Notes: generated by a model not told the origin, from the letters alone. A stretch of DNA of 45,226 nucleotides from Microcella alkalica (GCF_014595885.1 NZ_JABUKC010000005.1:1-45226); one strand, 5' to 3'; positions 15,143 through 23,629 are shown, counted from the first letter of the stretch. Program-made: numbers and translations.

Positions 15143-16035
15143 CAGGTGGTCGCCCCTCTCTTCGCGATCTCCGCCGCCGCTTCGAGGTACGAGAGCGATC
15201 CGGCGGAGGACTGGTCGTAGCTGATGACGCTCTGCCCGAACGAGGGCGCCTCGCTGATGCGCACCGAGCGGGGGATGAGCGTGTCGAGCACGAGGTCGGG
15301 GAAGTGCTCGCGCACGTCGGCAACGACCTGCTGCGCGAGGTTCGTGCGACCGTCGTACATCGTCATGAGGATCGTCGAGACCCGCAGCTCGGGATTGAGG
15401 TGCTTCTCGATGAGTTTGATCGAGTTCAGCAGCTGGCTGAGGCCCTCGAGCGCGTAATACTCGCACTGGATGGGGATGAGCACCTCGCGCGCGGCGACGA
15501 AGGCGTTGATGGTGAGCAAGCCGAGCGAGGGCGGGCAGTCGATGAACACGTAGTGCACGGGCTCGTCGACCTCCTGCAGGTAGGTGTCGAGTGCCGTCCG
15601 CAGGCGCTGCTCGCGGGCGACGAGGCTCACGAGCTCGATCTCGGCCCCCGCGAGGTGAATCGTCGCCGGCACGCAGTAGAGGTGGTCGAACTCAGGGCTC
15701 TTCTGCACGACGTCATCCATCTCGGCGTCGCCCACGATGACGTCGTAGACGCTCGGCGTCTCGGCGCGGTGCTCGACGCCGAGCGCGGTGGAGGCGTTGC
15801 CCTGCGGGTCGAGGTCGATCACGAGCACGCGCGCACCCGAGCGGGCGAGCGCGGCGGCGAGATTCACGGTCGTCGTCGTCTTGCCGACGCCGCCCTTCTG
15901 GTTCGACACGGTGAAGACGCGGGGGGAGGCGGGCAGTGGCAGATCGGCCTGCTGCAGCGCCAGTCGCCGACGCGTGATGTCGGCGATCTCCCGAGCGAGG
16001 GGAGTCGACTCGTCGAACGTGCCGCCGGCGGTCAT
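15142..16035 (-). CDS. parA: Chromosome-partitioning ATPase ParA (Soj)
   Basis: A 297-residue deviant Walker A ATPase that binds nucleoid DNA and moves ParB-parS complexes. An N-terminal extension of about 37 residues precedes 'VFTVSNQKGGVGKTTTTVNLAAALA' (deviant Walker A with the signature lysine). 'LVIDLDPQGNAST' and 'YVFIDCPPSLGLLTINAF' are the other nucleotide-binding motifs, and 'IQCEYYALEGLSQLLN' follows. It overlaps parB by one base and is co-transcribed with it. A parS site lies 21 bases upstream of its ATG. Confidence 0.97.
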   Translation of the reverse strand: MTAGGTFDESTPLAREIADITRRRLALQQADLPLPASPRVFTVSNQKGGVGKTTTTVNLAAALARSGARVLVIDLDPQGNASTALGVEHRAETPSVYDVIVGDAEMDDVVQKSPEFDHLYCVPATIHLAGAEIELVSLVAREQRLRTALDTYLQEVDEPVHYVFIDCPPSLGLLTINAFVAAREVLIPIQCEYYALEGLSQLLNSIKLIEKHLNPELRVSTILMTMYDGRTNLAQQVVADVREHFPDLVLDTLIPRSVRISEAPSFGQSVISYDQSSAGSLSYLEAAAEIAKRGATT

Positions 16036-16056
16036 CCTCAGCCTTCCGAAGTCGGA

Positions 16057-16072
16057 TGTTTCACGTGAAACG
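16057..16072. other. parS centromere site 1
   Basis: TGTTTCACGTGAAACG matches 15 of 16 bases of the bacterial parS consensus TGTTTCACGTGAAACA. It lies between rsmG and parA, in the likely parAB promoter region, so ParB binding could also affect parAB expression. Confidence 0.95.
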
Positions 16073-16114
16073 GGCGCCGATTCGGCGCCCGCCCGTCGCT
16101 CCGAGCCCGTGGGC

Positions 16115-16846
16115 TCAGGATGCTCCGTCCACTGTAGCTCGAAAGACGCGCGTCACCTCGGGCAGGAGGCCACCGCCGAGCTCGAGCACCTCCACGTCGC
16201 CGAGTCGAGCCTTCGCGATCTGCTTCGCGGCCTTCGCGATCTCGTCGTGCACGCGCTCGCCCTTGAGGAACAGCAGCTCGCCGCCGCTGCGCACGAGCGG
16301 CGCCGTGATCGGGATGAGCGTCCGCAGGGCGCTGACCGCGCGCGCCGTCGCCTGATCGAGAAGCCCGGCCGAGAAGGCCTCCTCCGCGCGGGCCCGCAGC
16401 ACCGTCACGTTCGTGAGCCCGAGCCGCTCCGCTTCGGCGGTGAGCCAGTCGCATCGACGCTCCATCGGCTCGATGAGCACCAGATGCGCATCCGGCCGGG
16501 CGATCGCGAGCACGAGCCCCGGCAGTCCGGCCCCGCTGCCGATGTCGCCGACCCGCGCGCCCTCGTGCAGCAGCGGCGCCATGACCGCCGAGTTGAGCAC
16601 GTGCCTCGACCAGAGGCGCGGCAGCTCGAGCGGCCCGATGAGGCCGAGGGTCTCGCCGTAGTAGGCGAGGTCGCGCGTGAATCGGCGGGCGAGGTCGATG
16701 CGGTCACCGAAGAGCGCGGCGGCCGCGACCGGCTCCGGCTCCAGTGCGGCGACGGCCTCGTCGCCGGTCAGGGCGACCGGAGCGCGGTCGATCCCGCGCT
16801 CGTCCGCGTCGGCGGTCGCGCCTGCGCGCTCCTCGTGATGTTTCAC
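16115..16846 (-). CDS. rsmG: 16S rRNA (guanine-N7) methyltransferase RsmG (GidB)
   Basis: The enzyme methylates G527 of 16S rRNA; loss in other bacteria gives low-level streptomycin resistance. The SAM-binding motif is 'VGDIGSGAGLPGLVLAIARP', followed by 'LIEPMERRCDWL' and 'ATARAVSALRTLIPI'. At 243 residues it is slightly long. The only good start in frame is GTG at 16846-16844, inside parS site 2: the valines that follow are GTC codons and the jag stop is in the same frame just upstream. The first ~25 residues are unlike the family and may be poorly conserved. Confidence 0.93.
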   Translation of the reverse strand: MKHHEERAGATADADERGIDRAPVALTGDEAVAALEPEPVAAAALFGDRIDLARRFTRDLAYYGETLGLIGPLELPRLWSRHVLNSAVMAPLLHEGARVGDIGSGAGLPGLVLAIARPDAHLVLIEPMERRCDWLTAEAERLGLTNVTVLRARAEEAFSAGLLDQATARAVSALRTLIPITAPLVRSGGELLFLKGERVHDEIAKAAKQIAKARLGDVEVLELGGGLLPEVTRVFRATVDGAS

Positions 16847-16854
16847 GTGAAACG
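16839..16854. other. parS centromere site 2, containing the rsmG start codon
   Basis: TGTTTCACGTGAAACG is identical to site 1, 782 bases away, and sits in the 15-base gap between jag and rsmG. The CAC at 16844-16846 is the rsmG GTG start on the minus strand, so the centromere site and the translation start overlap. Confidence 0.95.
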
Positions 16855-16861
16855 GTCGCCG

Positions 16862-17377
16862 TCAGGCGCGACGGATGACGGTGTGGCGCTCGGCGCCTTC
16901 GCCCTCGGACTCCGAGGTGAAACCGCGCTCAGCGACGAGGTCGTGCACGAGCTTGCGCTCGTAGCTCGACATCGGGGGGAGCGCGGCCGAGGAGGCGCCG
17001 CCCTCGATGCGCTCGACTGCGCGGTCGACGAGCGCCGCGAGCTCCTGAGCCCGTGCGTCGCGCGAGCCGCCGACGTCGAGGATGAGGCGGGAGAACTCGC
17101 CGGTGCGGGCGTGCACGGCGAGGCGGGTCAGCTCCTGCAGAGCCGAGACGACGTCGGGCTTGGAGAGCAGGCGCAGGTCATCCGCGTTCTCGGACTCGAC
17201 CGAGAGGTAGACACGACCGGCGCGCGTCTCGATCTCGAGATCGCCGTCGAGGTCGGCGAGGTCGAGCAGCTCCTCCAGGTAGTCGGCGGCGATGTCGCCC
17301 TCGTCCAGGAGCGCCTCCGCGTCGACGGGCGCGTCGACCGACTCGGTGGGGTTCTCGGTCACATCGGTCACGGTCAC
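16862..17377 (-). CDS. jag: Jag/KhpB-like RNA-binding protein (KH-R3H)
   Basis: The 171-residue protein has an acidic N-terminus of about 25 residues. A KH-like domain follows (about 28-95; 'DYLEELLDLADLDGDLEIE' and 'LLSKPDVVSALQELTRLAVH'), then an R3H domain (about 100-170; 'LVDRAVERIEGG' and 'PPMSSYERKLVHDLVAERGF'). Family members bind RNA and affect cell elongation and division. The GTG start at 17377 overlaps the yidC stop (GTGA). The Jag_N domain of Firmicutes is absent, as usual for Actinobacteria. Confidence 0.92.
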   Translation of the reverse strand: MTVTDVTENPTESVDAPVDAEALLDEGDIAADYLEELLDLADLDGDLEIETRAGRVYLSVESENADDLRLLSKPDVVSALQELTRLAVHARTGEFSRLILDVGGSRDARAQELAALVDRAVERIEGGASSAALPPMSSYERKLVHDLVAERGFTSESEGEGAERHTVIRRA

Positions 17378-18327
17378 TTGCCCTTCTTCTTCGCGCGGTT
17401 CTTGCCGACGGGCTGCTGCCGCTGCGTCTTCTTCGGCTCCTCGGCCTTGGGCTCCGGCTCGTCCTCGACGATGGTGGGCAGACCGCGGCGCTGGCGCTTC
17501 TTGGCGAGGCGCGCCTCCCGAGCGAGCGCGGCCTCGGAACCGGGAGTCGGCATGTTCCGGATGACGATGAACTGCTGCACCATCGTCCAGATGTTCGAGA
17601 CGAACCAGTAGAACATCACGCCGAGCGGGAAGGCGAAGCCCGAGAAGGCGAACACGAGGGGGAGGAGGTAGAGCAGCACGCGCTGCTGCCGGTACATCGG
17701 CGACGCCTTCATCTCCGGCGACTGGTTCTTCGACATGATCTGCAGCTGCGTGATGAACTGCGACGCGGTCATGAGAATGACCAGGATCACGGCGATGACG
17801 ATGACGGCGACGTTGCCCTCCGAGCTCACCATCGACGAGCCGAGAGGGGCGAGGCCGAACAGCGAGGCGTCACCGAACTGCTCGGAGAGCTGCTCGTTGA
17901 GCAGACCCACGCCGCGCTTGCCGGCGTACGCGTCGCTGAGCACATAGAACAGGCTGAGGAAGATCGGCATCTGCAGCAGCAGCGGCAGGCACGACGACAG
18001 CGGGTTGGTGCCCGTGCGCTTGTAGAGCTCCATGGTCTCGCGCGACATGGCCTCGCGCGAGAACTGGTCGCGCTTGCCCTTGTACTTGTCCTGGATCTTC
18101 TTGAGCTGCGGCGCGATCTCCATCATGCGGCGCTGGCTCTTGATCTGACGCACGAACACCGGGATGAGCGCCGCACGGACCACGAGCACGAGCCCGGTGA
18201 TCGACAGCACCCAGGTGATGCCCGAGGCCGCGTCCATGCCCAGGGCCATGAACAGGGTGTGCCAGCCCACGAGGATCGCCTCGATGACCCACTTGATGGG
18301 CCACAGGATGAGGCTGAAGAAATCCAT
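17374..18327 (-). CDS. yidC: Membrane protein insertase YidC
   Basis: The 317-residue Oxa1/YidC protein inserts and folds membrane proteins, alone or with SecYEG. The first helix lies near residues 10-30. The conserved core includes the 'RAALIPVFVRQIKSQRRM' region with the groove arginine, the coiled coil 'APQLKKIQDKYKGKRDQF', and 'GTNPLSSCLPLLLQMPIFLSLFYVL'. Two more helices precede 'FYWFVSNIWTMVQQFIV'. A Lys/Arg/Gln-rich tail ends the protein, as in other actinobacterial YidCs, and may contact the ribosome. The gene lies 8 bases after yidD. Confidence 0.96.
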   Translation of the reverse strand: MDFFSLILWPIKWVIEAILVGWHTLFMALGMDAASGITWVLSITGLVLVVRAALIPVFVRQIKSQRRMMEIAPQLKKIQDKYKGKRDQFSREAMSRETMELYKRTGTNPLSSCLPLLLQMPIFLSLFYVLSDAYAGKRGVGLLNEQLSEQFGDASLFGLAPLGSSMVSSEGNVAVIVIAVILVILMTASQFITQLQIMSKNQSPEMKASPMYRQQRVLLYLLPLVFAFSGFAFPLGVMFYWFVSNIWTMVQQFIVIRNMPTPGSEAALAREARLAKKRQRRGLPTIVEDEPEPKAEEPKKTQRQQPVGKNRAKKKGK

Positions 18328-18335
18328 GACGGGGG

Positions 18336-18638
18336 TTATGCCTTTCTGTCGATCACCACGAACCCGAACCGGGTGCGCCGGTAGGGGGAGTGCTCGTGGA
18401 GGGGAACGTCGTCGATGCCGCCCTCGGCCCAGGGGTGGCAGCGCGCGAGCCGGCGCGCAGCGAGCCAGCCGCCCTGGGCGACGCCGTGCTCCTGCACCGC
18501 GCCGAGCGCGAAGGCCGAGCAGCTGGGGTAGTAGCGGCAGACGTCGCCGTAGAGCGGCGAGATCACCGCCCGATACACCCGCAGCAGAGCGATCACGAGG
18601 TTGCGCGGCACGAGCAGCAGCGAGCGCAGGATGCTCAT
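18336..18638 (-). CDS. yidD: Membrane protein insertion efficiency factor YidD
   Basis: A 100-residue member of the YidD (alpha-hemolysin-like, DUF37) family associated with YidC-dependent insertion. The amphipathic N-terminus '[20 protein letters not shown]' is followed by the Cys-containing core '[26 protein letters not shown]' split by conserved Tyr-Pro-Ser, then '[19 protein letters not shown]'. The ATG (18638-18636) overlaps the rnpA stop. The frame continues open upstream across rnpA, but that part is a shadow. Confidence 0.94.
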   Translation of the reverse strand: MSILRSLLLVPRNLVIALLRVYRAVISPLYGDVCRYYPSCSAFALGAVQEHGVAQGGWLAARRLARCHPWAEGGIDDVPLHEHSPYRRTRFGFVVIDRKA

Positions 18639-18979
18639 GCCGCCACCACCCGTCGCAAGCCGCCGTCGATCTCCGCCCGCAGAGTATCCCAGTCGATCTC
18701 GCCCGCGCCTGGGAGGGCCCGAATCACGATGAGGTCGGTCGCGGGCACCGGCACGGTCTCGATCGCCATGGCGCACACCGCCTGGATGCGGCGGCGGACC
18801 CGGTTGCGAACGACAGCGCTCCCGACCTGCTTCGACACGATGACCCCGAAGCGGGGCCCTGTGAAGGAGGGGGAGCGCAGTCGATGGAGCACAGCGTGCT
18901 CGGCATGGGCGCGTCGACCTTTTCGCACTGCAGCGCGAAAATCGTCGGGGTGCGTGACCCGGTGCGCTCGGCCGAGCAC
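18635..18979 (-). CDS. rnpA: Ribonuclease P protein component
   Basis: The 114-residue protein partners the RNase P RNA in tRNA 5' maturation. '[17 protein letters not shown]' opens the fold, and '[26 protein letters not shown]' contains the RNR signature that contacts RNA. The start is GTG at 18979-18977, 9 bases after the rpmH stop codon. The stop overlaps the yidD ATG (ATGA). The RNase P RNA gene itself is not in this window. Confidence 0.95.
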   Translation of the reverse strand: MLGRAHRVTHPDDFRAAVRKGRRAHAEHAVLHRLRSPSFTGPRFGVIVSKQVGSAVVRNRVRRRIQAVCAMAIETVPVPATDLIVIRALPGAGEIDWDTLRAEIDGGLRRVVAA

Positions 18980-18988
18980 CGGAGGGTC

Positions 18989-19126
18989 TTAGGCCGAGAG
19001 CTCGGTGCGGCCCTTGCGGCGACGCGCGGCGAGGATGGCGCGGCCGGCACGGGTGCGCATGCGCAGACGGAAGCCGTGCACCTTGGCGCGGCGGCGGTTG
19101 TTGGGCTGGAACGTGCGCTTGCTCAT
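18989..19126 (-). CDS. rpmH: 50S ribosomal protein L34
   Basis: A 45-residue, very basic protein beginning [19 protein letters not shown] and ending 'RKGRTELSA', a textbook L34. The ATG is at 19126-19124 and has a GGAGGAG ribosome-binding sequence at 19140-19134. It is first in the rpmH-rnpA-yidD-yidC-jag-rsmG string and is divergent from dnaA, the standard arrangement at bacterial origins. A 7-bp hairpin abuts its ribosome-binding site. Confidence 0.97.
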   Translation of the reverse strand: MSKRTFQPNNRRRAKVHGFRLRMRTRAGRAILAARRRKGRTELSA

Positions 19127-19139
19127 GAGAGTTCTCCTC

Positions 19140-19160
19140 CGCCTCCATGAAACGGAGGCG
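19140..19160 (-). promoter_or_regulatory. Leader hairpin abutting the rpmH ribosome-binding site
   Basis: CGCCTCC (19140-19146) pairs with GGAGGCG (19154-19160) across a 7-base loop. On the transcript the hairpin ends exactly where the GGAGGAG ribosome-binding sequence begins, so its formation could influence access to it. Function is not known. Confidence 0.3.
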
Positions 19161-19180
19161 ACGACGGGCGGTGCCCGGAC

Positions 19181-19209
19181 ATCGCAAGATCGACCCGGAC
19201 AGAAGTCAA
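19181..19209 (-). promoter_or_regulatory. Probable rpmH promoter
   Basis: On the minus strand TTGACT (19209-19204), 17 bases, then TGCGAT (19186-19181). The -35 hexamer is near consensus. It would give a leader of about 48 bases containing the hairpin described above. Confidence 0.5.
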
Positions 19210-19292
19210 CCGGTTAACAGTACGGTCGGCCGGGCTTGCGGTCAAACCGCGCCCGGGCATCCGCGCATTATCACCATCGCGTGCGACCACCA

Positions 19293-19323
19293 TTGGGAGC
19301 GACGCGCCGCGGAGGTCTACAGT
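19293..19323 (+). promoter_or_regulatory. Probable dnaA promoter
   Basis: TTGGGA (19293-19298) and TACAGT (19318-19323) are 19 bases apart. The -10 is good and the spacing is long, so the -35 is uncertain. The predicted leader to the dnaA ATG at 19406 is about 75 bases. No consensus DnaA box is visible in it. Confidence 0.4.
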
Positions 19324-19405
19324 GGTGCCTCGATGGCGCGCCGCGGCGAACCGTGCAGCCGCCGAGCACTGCGACCACGCCACCGACCCCCCGAGGAGCG
19401 ACGCG

Positions 19406-20818
19406 ATGACGGACGAGGCCGACTCCACCCTCGAGCTGTGGAACTCGGTGCAGTCCGTCCTCACCGCGGACGAGCGCATCACCCCGCAGCTGCACGGGTT
19501 CATCAGCCTCGTCGAACCGCGCGGCGTCATGGCGGGCACCCTCTACCTGGAGGTGCCGAACGAGCTGACGCGCGGCATGCTCGAGCAGCGCATCCGCCTG
19601 CCGCTGCTCAACGCCCTCTCGAACGTGGCCGGTGACGCGGTCACGAGCTTCGCGATCGTCGTCAACCCGGAGATCCAGAACGACGGCTTCGACGCCCCGG
19701 TCGAGACCATCGAGCCGACCCCGTACATCGAGCAGACGGTCGCCCCGGCGACGCCGCTGACCGCGAGCGACAAGCGCAGCGACAGCCGACTGAACCCGAA
19801 GTACAGCTTCGACAACTTCGTCATCGGCGGCTCGAACCGCTTCGCCCATGCCGCCGCGGTCGCCGTGGCCGAAGCACCGGCCAAGGCGTACAACCCGCTG
19901 TTCATCTACGGCGAGTCAGGGCTCGGCAAGACGCACCTGCTGCACGCGATCGGCCACTACGCCGAGAGCCTGTACCCCGGCATCCGCGTTCGCTACGTGT
20001 CGAGCGAGGAGTTCACCAACGACTTCATCAACTCGATCGCGAACAACCGCGCGAGTCTGTTCCAGTCGCGCTACCGCGAGATCGACATCCTGCTCATCGA
20101 CGACATCCAGTTCCTGCAGGGCAAGGATTCGACCCAGGAGGCCTTCTTCCACACCTTCAACACGCTGCACGACCACAACAAGCAGGTGGTCATCACGAGC
20201 GACCTGCCCCCGAAGCACCTGACGGGCTTCGAAGACCGGATGCGCAGCCGCTTCGAGTGGGGCCTCATCACCGACGTGCAGGCGCCCGACCTCGAGACCC
20301 GCATCGCGATCCTGCGCAAGAAGGCGCAGAACGATCGGCTGCAGGTGCGCGACGACGTGCTGGAGTACATCGCTTCGAAGGTCTCGAGCAACATCCGCGA
20401 GCTCGAGGGCACGCTCATCCGCGTCACGGCGTTCGCGAACCTCAACCGCACGCCGGTCGACATGCAGCTCGTGCAGACGGTGCTGAAAGACCTCATCACC
20501 CTCGATGAGGACAACGTCATCGCGCCGGTCGACATCATCAATCACACCGCGGCCTACTTCAAGCTCACGGTCGACGACCTCTACGGCTCGTCGCGCTCGC
20601 AGGCGGTCGCGACGGCTCGCCAGATCGCGATGTACCTGTGCCGCGAGCTGACGAACCTGTCGCTGCCGAAGATCGGCCAGCTGTTCGGCAATCGCGACCA
20701 CACGACGGTGATGTACGCGAACAAGAAGATCAGCGAGCTCATGAAGGAGCGCCGCTCGATCTACAACCAGGTCACCGAGCTCACGAGCCGCATCAAGCAG
20801 AACCACCGGTACGGCTGA
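19406..20818 (+). CDS. dnaA: Chromosomal replication initiator protein DnaA
   Basis: A 470-residue AAA+ initiator that binds DnaA boxes in the adjacent oriC and melts it. Domain I covers about residues 8-90 and a short linker about 90-130. The AAA+ domain follows, with Walker A 'GESGLGKT' at residues 169-176 and Walker B 'ILLIDDIQFLQGK'. Domain IV carries the DnaA signature 'LPKIGQLFGNRDHTTVMYANKKI'. The ATG at 19406 has GAGGAG 8 bases ahead and starts the family's normal N-terminus; an in-frame upstream extension has no such support. It is followed by a perfect terminator hairpin and oriC. Confidence 0.98.
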   Translation: MTDEADSTLELWNSVQSVLTADERITPQLHGFISLVEPRGVMAGTLYLEVPNELTRGMLEQRIRLPLLNALSNVAGDAVTSFAIVVNPEIQNDGFDAPVETIEPTPYIEQTVAPATPLTASDKRSDSRLNPKYSFDNFVIGGSNRFAHAAAVAVAEAPAKAYNPLFIYGESGLGKTHLLHAIGHYAESLYPGIRVRYVSSEEFTNDFINSIANNRASLFQSRYREIDILLIDDIQFLQGKDSTQEAFFHTFNTLHDHNKQVVITSDLPPKHLTGFEDRMRSRFEWGLITDVQAPDLETRIAILRKKAQNDRLQVRDDVLEYIASKVSSNIRELEGTLIRVTAFANLNRTPVDMQLVQTVLKDLITLDEDNVIAPVDIINHTAAYFKLTVDDLYGSSRSQAVATARQIAMYLCRELTNLSLPKIGQLFGNRDHTTVMYANKKISELMKERRSIYNQVTELTSRIKQNHRYG

Positions 20819-20856
20819 TCTCGTCCCTGACGCGCCCGCGACGGCGTGAACGGATG

Positions 20857-20885
20857 CGGCCCGGGCATGCGCCCGGGCCGTTCTT
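20857..20885 (+). terminator. Terminator of dnaA
   Basis: A perfect 10-bp stem (CGGCCCGGGC, 20857-20866, with GCCCGGGCCG, 20871-20880), a 4-base loop and TTCTT after it, 38 bases past the stop codon. Confidence 0.85.
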
Positions 20886-21298
20886 GTCCCTCCGCACAGG
20901 TGGTTGCCAGGTTCGACGGTGGTTTCGCACACTGGGGAGAGCTTGTGGATAACCCGGGGATGACACTCGGGCGAGTTGTGGATCGCGGCGGTGAACGTGT
21001 GAGCAGCGCACTCGAGCCGCGACGATCCGTCCCCGCAGCTTCACGACCTCGTCCGCACCACATCCACAACTCACACTCGTGTAGTTCGGCGCGATTCCGG
21101 GTTTCCCACCGGGTTATCCACACTGTGCACAGCCGTTAACGCTGTTAATCCTGTTCTTCTTGAAAGAGGCGAGGGGGATAACCCTGCCGGGGCCGAACGA
21201 CAGAAATCCGCGCTGTTCGCACCGCCGTGGTGCTGTGCCAGTATTGAAGCCCCGTATCCGGGGCAGCACCCGTGCGCCATCAGCCCGAGAGGGAGCCC
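20886..21298. other. Origin of replication (oriC) between dnaA and dnaN
   Basis: The gap between dnaA and dnaN holds two consensus DnaA boxes, TGTGGATAA at 20944-20952 (minus) and TTATCCACA at 21114-21122 (plus), with TGTGGATCG at 20977-20985 (minus) and a weaker ACATCCACA at 21060-21068 (plus). The two left boxes face one way and the two right boxes the other. Immediately right of the last box is the least GC-rich stretch (about 21134-21162, with repeated GTTAA), the likely unwinding element. A GCCCCG/CGGGGC hairpin at 21249-21264 lies in the dnaN leader. No protein gene is visible. Confidence 0.92.
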
Positions 21299-22441
21299 GT
21301 GAAGTTCCAGGTCAATCGCGACGTCTTCGCCGATGCCGTGTCGTTCGCCGTGAAACTGCTCCCTCAGCGCACGACCCTCCCGATCCTCAGTGGCGTGCTG
21401 CTGCGTGCGGAGGGAGACAGCCTCACCCTGTCGTCGTTCGACTACGAGGTCTCGGCGCAGACCAGCATTACGGCCGACATCGAGGAGGCCGGCACGGTGC
21501 TCGTCTCGGGCCGCCTGCTCGCCGACATCGCCTCGCGGCTGCCGAACGCTCCGGTGCAGTTCACGACGGAGGAGGGCAAGATCGCGGTGCGCTGCGGCTC
21601 GGCGCGCTTCACCCTCTCGAGCATGCCCGTCGAGGAGTACCCGAGCCTGCCCGTCGTCGACGGCCCCGCCGGCGTGCTGCCCGGCGACGCGTTCTCCGAC
21701 GCCGTCGGCCAGGTCTCGGTCGCCGCCTCGCGCGACGACGTGACCCCCGTCATCACCGGCGTGCAGCTGGAGATCGCCGAGAACCGGCTCTCGCTCGTCG
21801 CGACCGACCGCTACCGCGTGGCCGTGCGCGAGATCGACTGGGAGTCGACCGCCGTCGCCGACGGCGTCACCGCCCTCGTGCCCGCACGCACCCTGTCGGA
21901 GCTCGGCAAGATCTTCGGCCACTCGGCGCAGATCGAGGTCACGATCGTCACCGGCGGCGACCGCGAGCTCATCGCCTTCTCGGCCGACCAGAAGACCGTC
22001 ACCTCGCTGCTGATCAAGGGCAACTTCCCGCCCGTGAAGCGCCTGTTCCCCGAGACGGTCGACAACTACGCCGTCATGAACACTGCCGAGCTCATCGAGG
22101 CGACCCGTCGTGTGGCCCTCGTGCTCGAGCGCGACGCCGCGCTGCGTTACAGCTTCTCGGTCGACGGCCTGACCCTCGAGGCGATCGGCAGCGAGAACGC
22201 CCAGGCTTCCGAGACGATCGACGCGCACCTGGTCGGCGGCGACACGGTCGTTTCGCTCAAGCCGCAGTTCCTCATCGACGGTCTCGCGGCGGTGCACAGC
22301 GAGTTCGTGCGTATCTCGTTCACGAAGACCGACAACCCCAACAAGCCGGGCCCGGTGCTCATCACGAGCCAGTCGTCGAAGGACCAGCCGGGCACCGACA
22401 ACTACCGCTACCTGCTGCAGCCGAACCTGCTGCTGCGCTAG
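21299..22441 (+). CDS. dnaN: DNA polymerase III sliding clamp (beta subunit)
   Basis: A 380-residue protein forming the dimeric ring that tethers the polymerase to DNA. 'KFQVNRDVFADAVSFAVKLL' opens the first clamp domain, 'LPILSGVLLRAEGDSLTLSS' follows, and 'PVITGVQLEI' with 'LVATDRYRVAVREIDWE' marks the second domain. The GTG at 21299, preceded by a GAGAGGGAG ribosome-binding sequence, gives the normal N-terminus; nine extra in-frame codons upstream are not typical. recF starts 9 bases after the stop, with no gnd gene between them as in some other Actinobacteria. Confidence 0.97.
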   Translation: MKFQVNRDVFADAVSFAVKLLPQRTTLPILSGVLLRAEGDSLTLSSFDYEVSAQTSITADIEEAGTVLVSGRLLADIASRLPNAPVQFTTEEGKIAVRCGSARFTLSSMPVEEYPSLPVVDGPAGVLPGDAFSDAVGQVSVAASRDDVTPVITGVQLEIAENRLSLVATDRYRVAVREIDWESTAVADGVTALVPARTLSELGKIFGHSAQIEVTIVTGGDRELIAFSADQKTVTSLLIKGNFPPVKRLFPETVDNYAVMNTAELIEATRRVALVLERDAALRYSFSVDGLTLEAIGSENAQASETIDAHLVGGDTVVSLKPQFLIDGLAAVHSEFVRISFTKTDNPNKPGPVLITSQSSKDQPGTDNYRYLLQPNLLLR

Positions 22442-22450
22442 CTCCTCGGC

Positions 22451-23629
22451 GTGCACGTCACCCACCTCTCGCTCGCCGACTTCCGCAACTACGCGCGAGC
22501 CGAGGTCGAGCTCGCACCGGGCCCGGTGCTCGTGGTCGGCCGCAATGGCCAGGGCAAGACGAACCTGGTCGAGGCGATCGGCTACGCGAGCACGGTCTCG
22601 AGCCACAGGGTCTCGAGCGACCAGGCGCTCATCCGCTTCGGGGCCGAGGCGGCGATCGTGCGCCTGCGCGTGCAGCACGACGACCGCGCGCTCGTCATCG
22701 AGATCCAACTGAATCGCACCGGGGCGAACAAGGCGCAGGTGAACCGCGGTGCGATCCGGGTGCGCGAGCTGCCGCGCTACGTCTCGAGCGTGCTGTTCGC
22801 TCCGGAGGATCTCGCGATCGTGCGCGGCGAGCCGGGCGGGCGCCGCACCTTCCTCGACACTCTCGTCGTGCAGCGCAACCCGCGCTTCGCCGGAGTGATC
22901 GCCGACTACGAGCGCGTGCTGCGCCAGCGCAACACCCTGCTGAAGTCGGCGCGCGCCTCGCGCATCCCGGCCGACGCGCTCACGACGCTCGACGTGTGGG
23001 ACGACCGCCTGGTCGAGCTCGGCACCGAACTCATGGTCGCGCGCTGGAAGCTCGTCGCCGCGCTGCGACCGCACGTGGTGGAGGCGTACCGCGCGGTCGC
23101 CGGTGACGACCACCGCACCCGCATCGGTCTCGTCCACTCGATCGACGGTGACGACGGCGCACCGCACCTCCATGACGATGCGGTGGATGCCCCGCTCGAC
23201 CCCGACGCGACCCGCGAGCGATTCCGCACCGTGCTCGCCGAGCGTCGCCGCGCCGAGCTCGACCGCGCGGTCACGCTCGTCGGCCCGCACCGCGATGACC
23301 TGCACCTGGAGCTCAACGGCCTGCCGGCCCGCGGCTACGCGAGCCATGGCGAGAGCTGGTCGTACGCGCTCGCGCTCAAGCTCGCTTCGGCGCAGGTGCT
23401 GCGCGCCGACGCCGTCGCGGGTGACCCGGTGATCATCCTCGATGACGTCTTCGCCGAGCTCGACGAGGGCCGGCGCGAGCGCCTCGCGGACGCCGTGCAC
23501 GACTTCGAGCAGGTGATCGTCACCGCCGCGGTCGAGGGCGACGTGCCGGATCGCCTGCGTGCGATGACGGTGCGCATCGCGGGCGGCGAGGTCGTCGAGC
23601 AGTCGACGCGACCGGAGGCGGCGGAGTGA
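22451..23629 (+). CDS. recF: DNA replication and repair protein RecF
   Basis: The 392-residue SMC-like ATPase loads RecA at gaps with RecO and RecR. 'HVTHLSLADFRNYARAEVEL' starts the fold, and Walker A 'GRNGQGKT' is at residues 30-37. The ABC signature region is 'SHGESWSYALALKLASAQ' and Walker B is 'PVIILDDVFAELDEGRRERL'. The start is GTG at 22451. The stop overlaps the start of the DUF721 gene (GTGA), so recF and that gene are coupled. Confidence 0.96.
   Translation: MHVTHLSLADFRNYARAEVELAPGPVLVVGRNGQGKTNLVEAIGYASTVSSHRVSSDQALIRFGAEAAIVRLRVQHDDRALVIEIQLNRTGANKAQVNRGAIRVRELPRYVSSVLFAPEDLAIVRGEPGGRRTFLDTLVVQRNPRFAGVIADYERVLRQRNTLLKSARASRIPADALTTLDVWDDRLVELGTELMVARWKLVAALRPHVVEAYRAVAGDDHRTRIGLVHSIDGDDGAPHLHDDAVDAPLDPDATRERFRTVLAERRRAELDRAVTLVGPHRDDLHLELNGLPARGYASHGESWSYALALKLASAQVLRADAVAGDPVIILDDVFAELDEGRRERLADAVHDFEQVIVTAAVEGDVPDRLRAMTVRIAGGEVVEQSTRPEAAE

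Noticed and set aside
21071-23500. An 809-codon minus-strand frame opposite dnaN and recF
   Set aside because: Low-complexity Asp/Arg/Val-rich product with no motif, lying across oriC and two certain genes.
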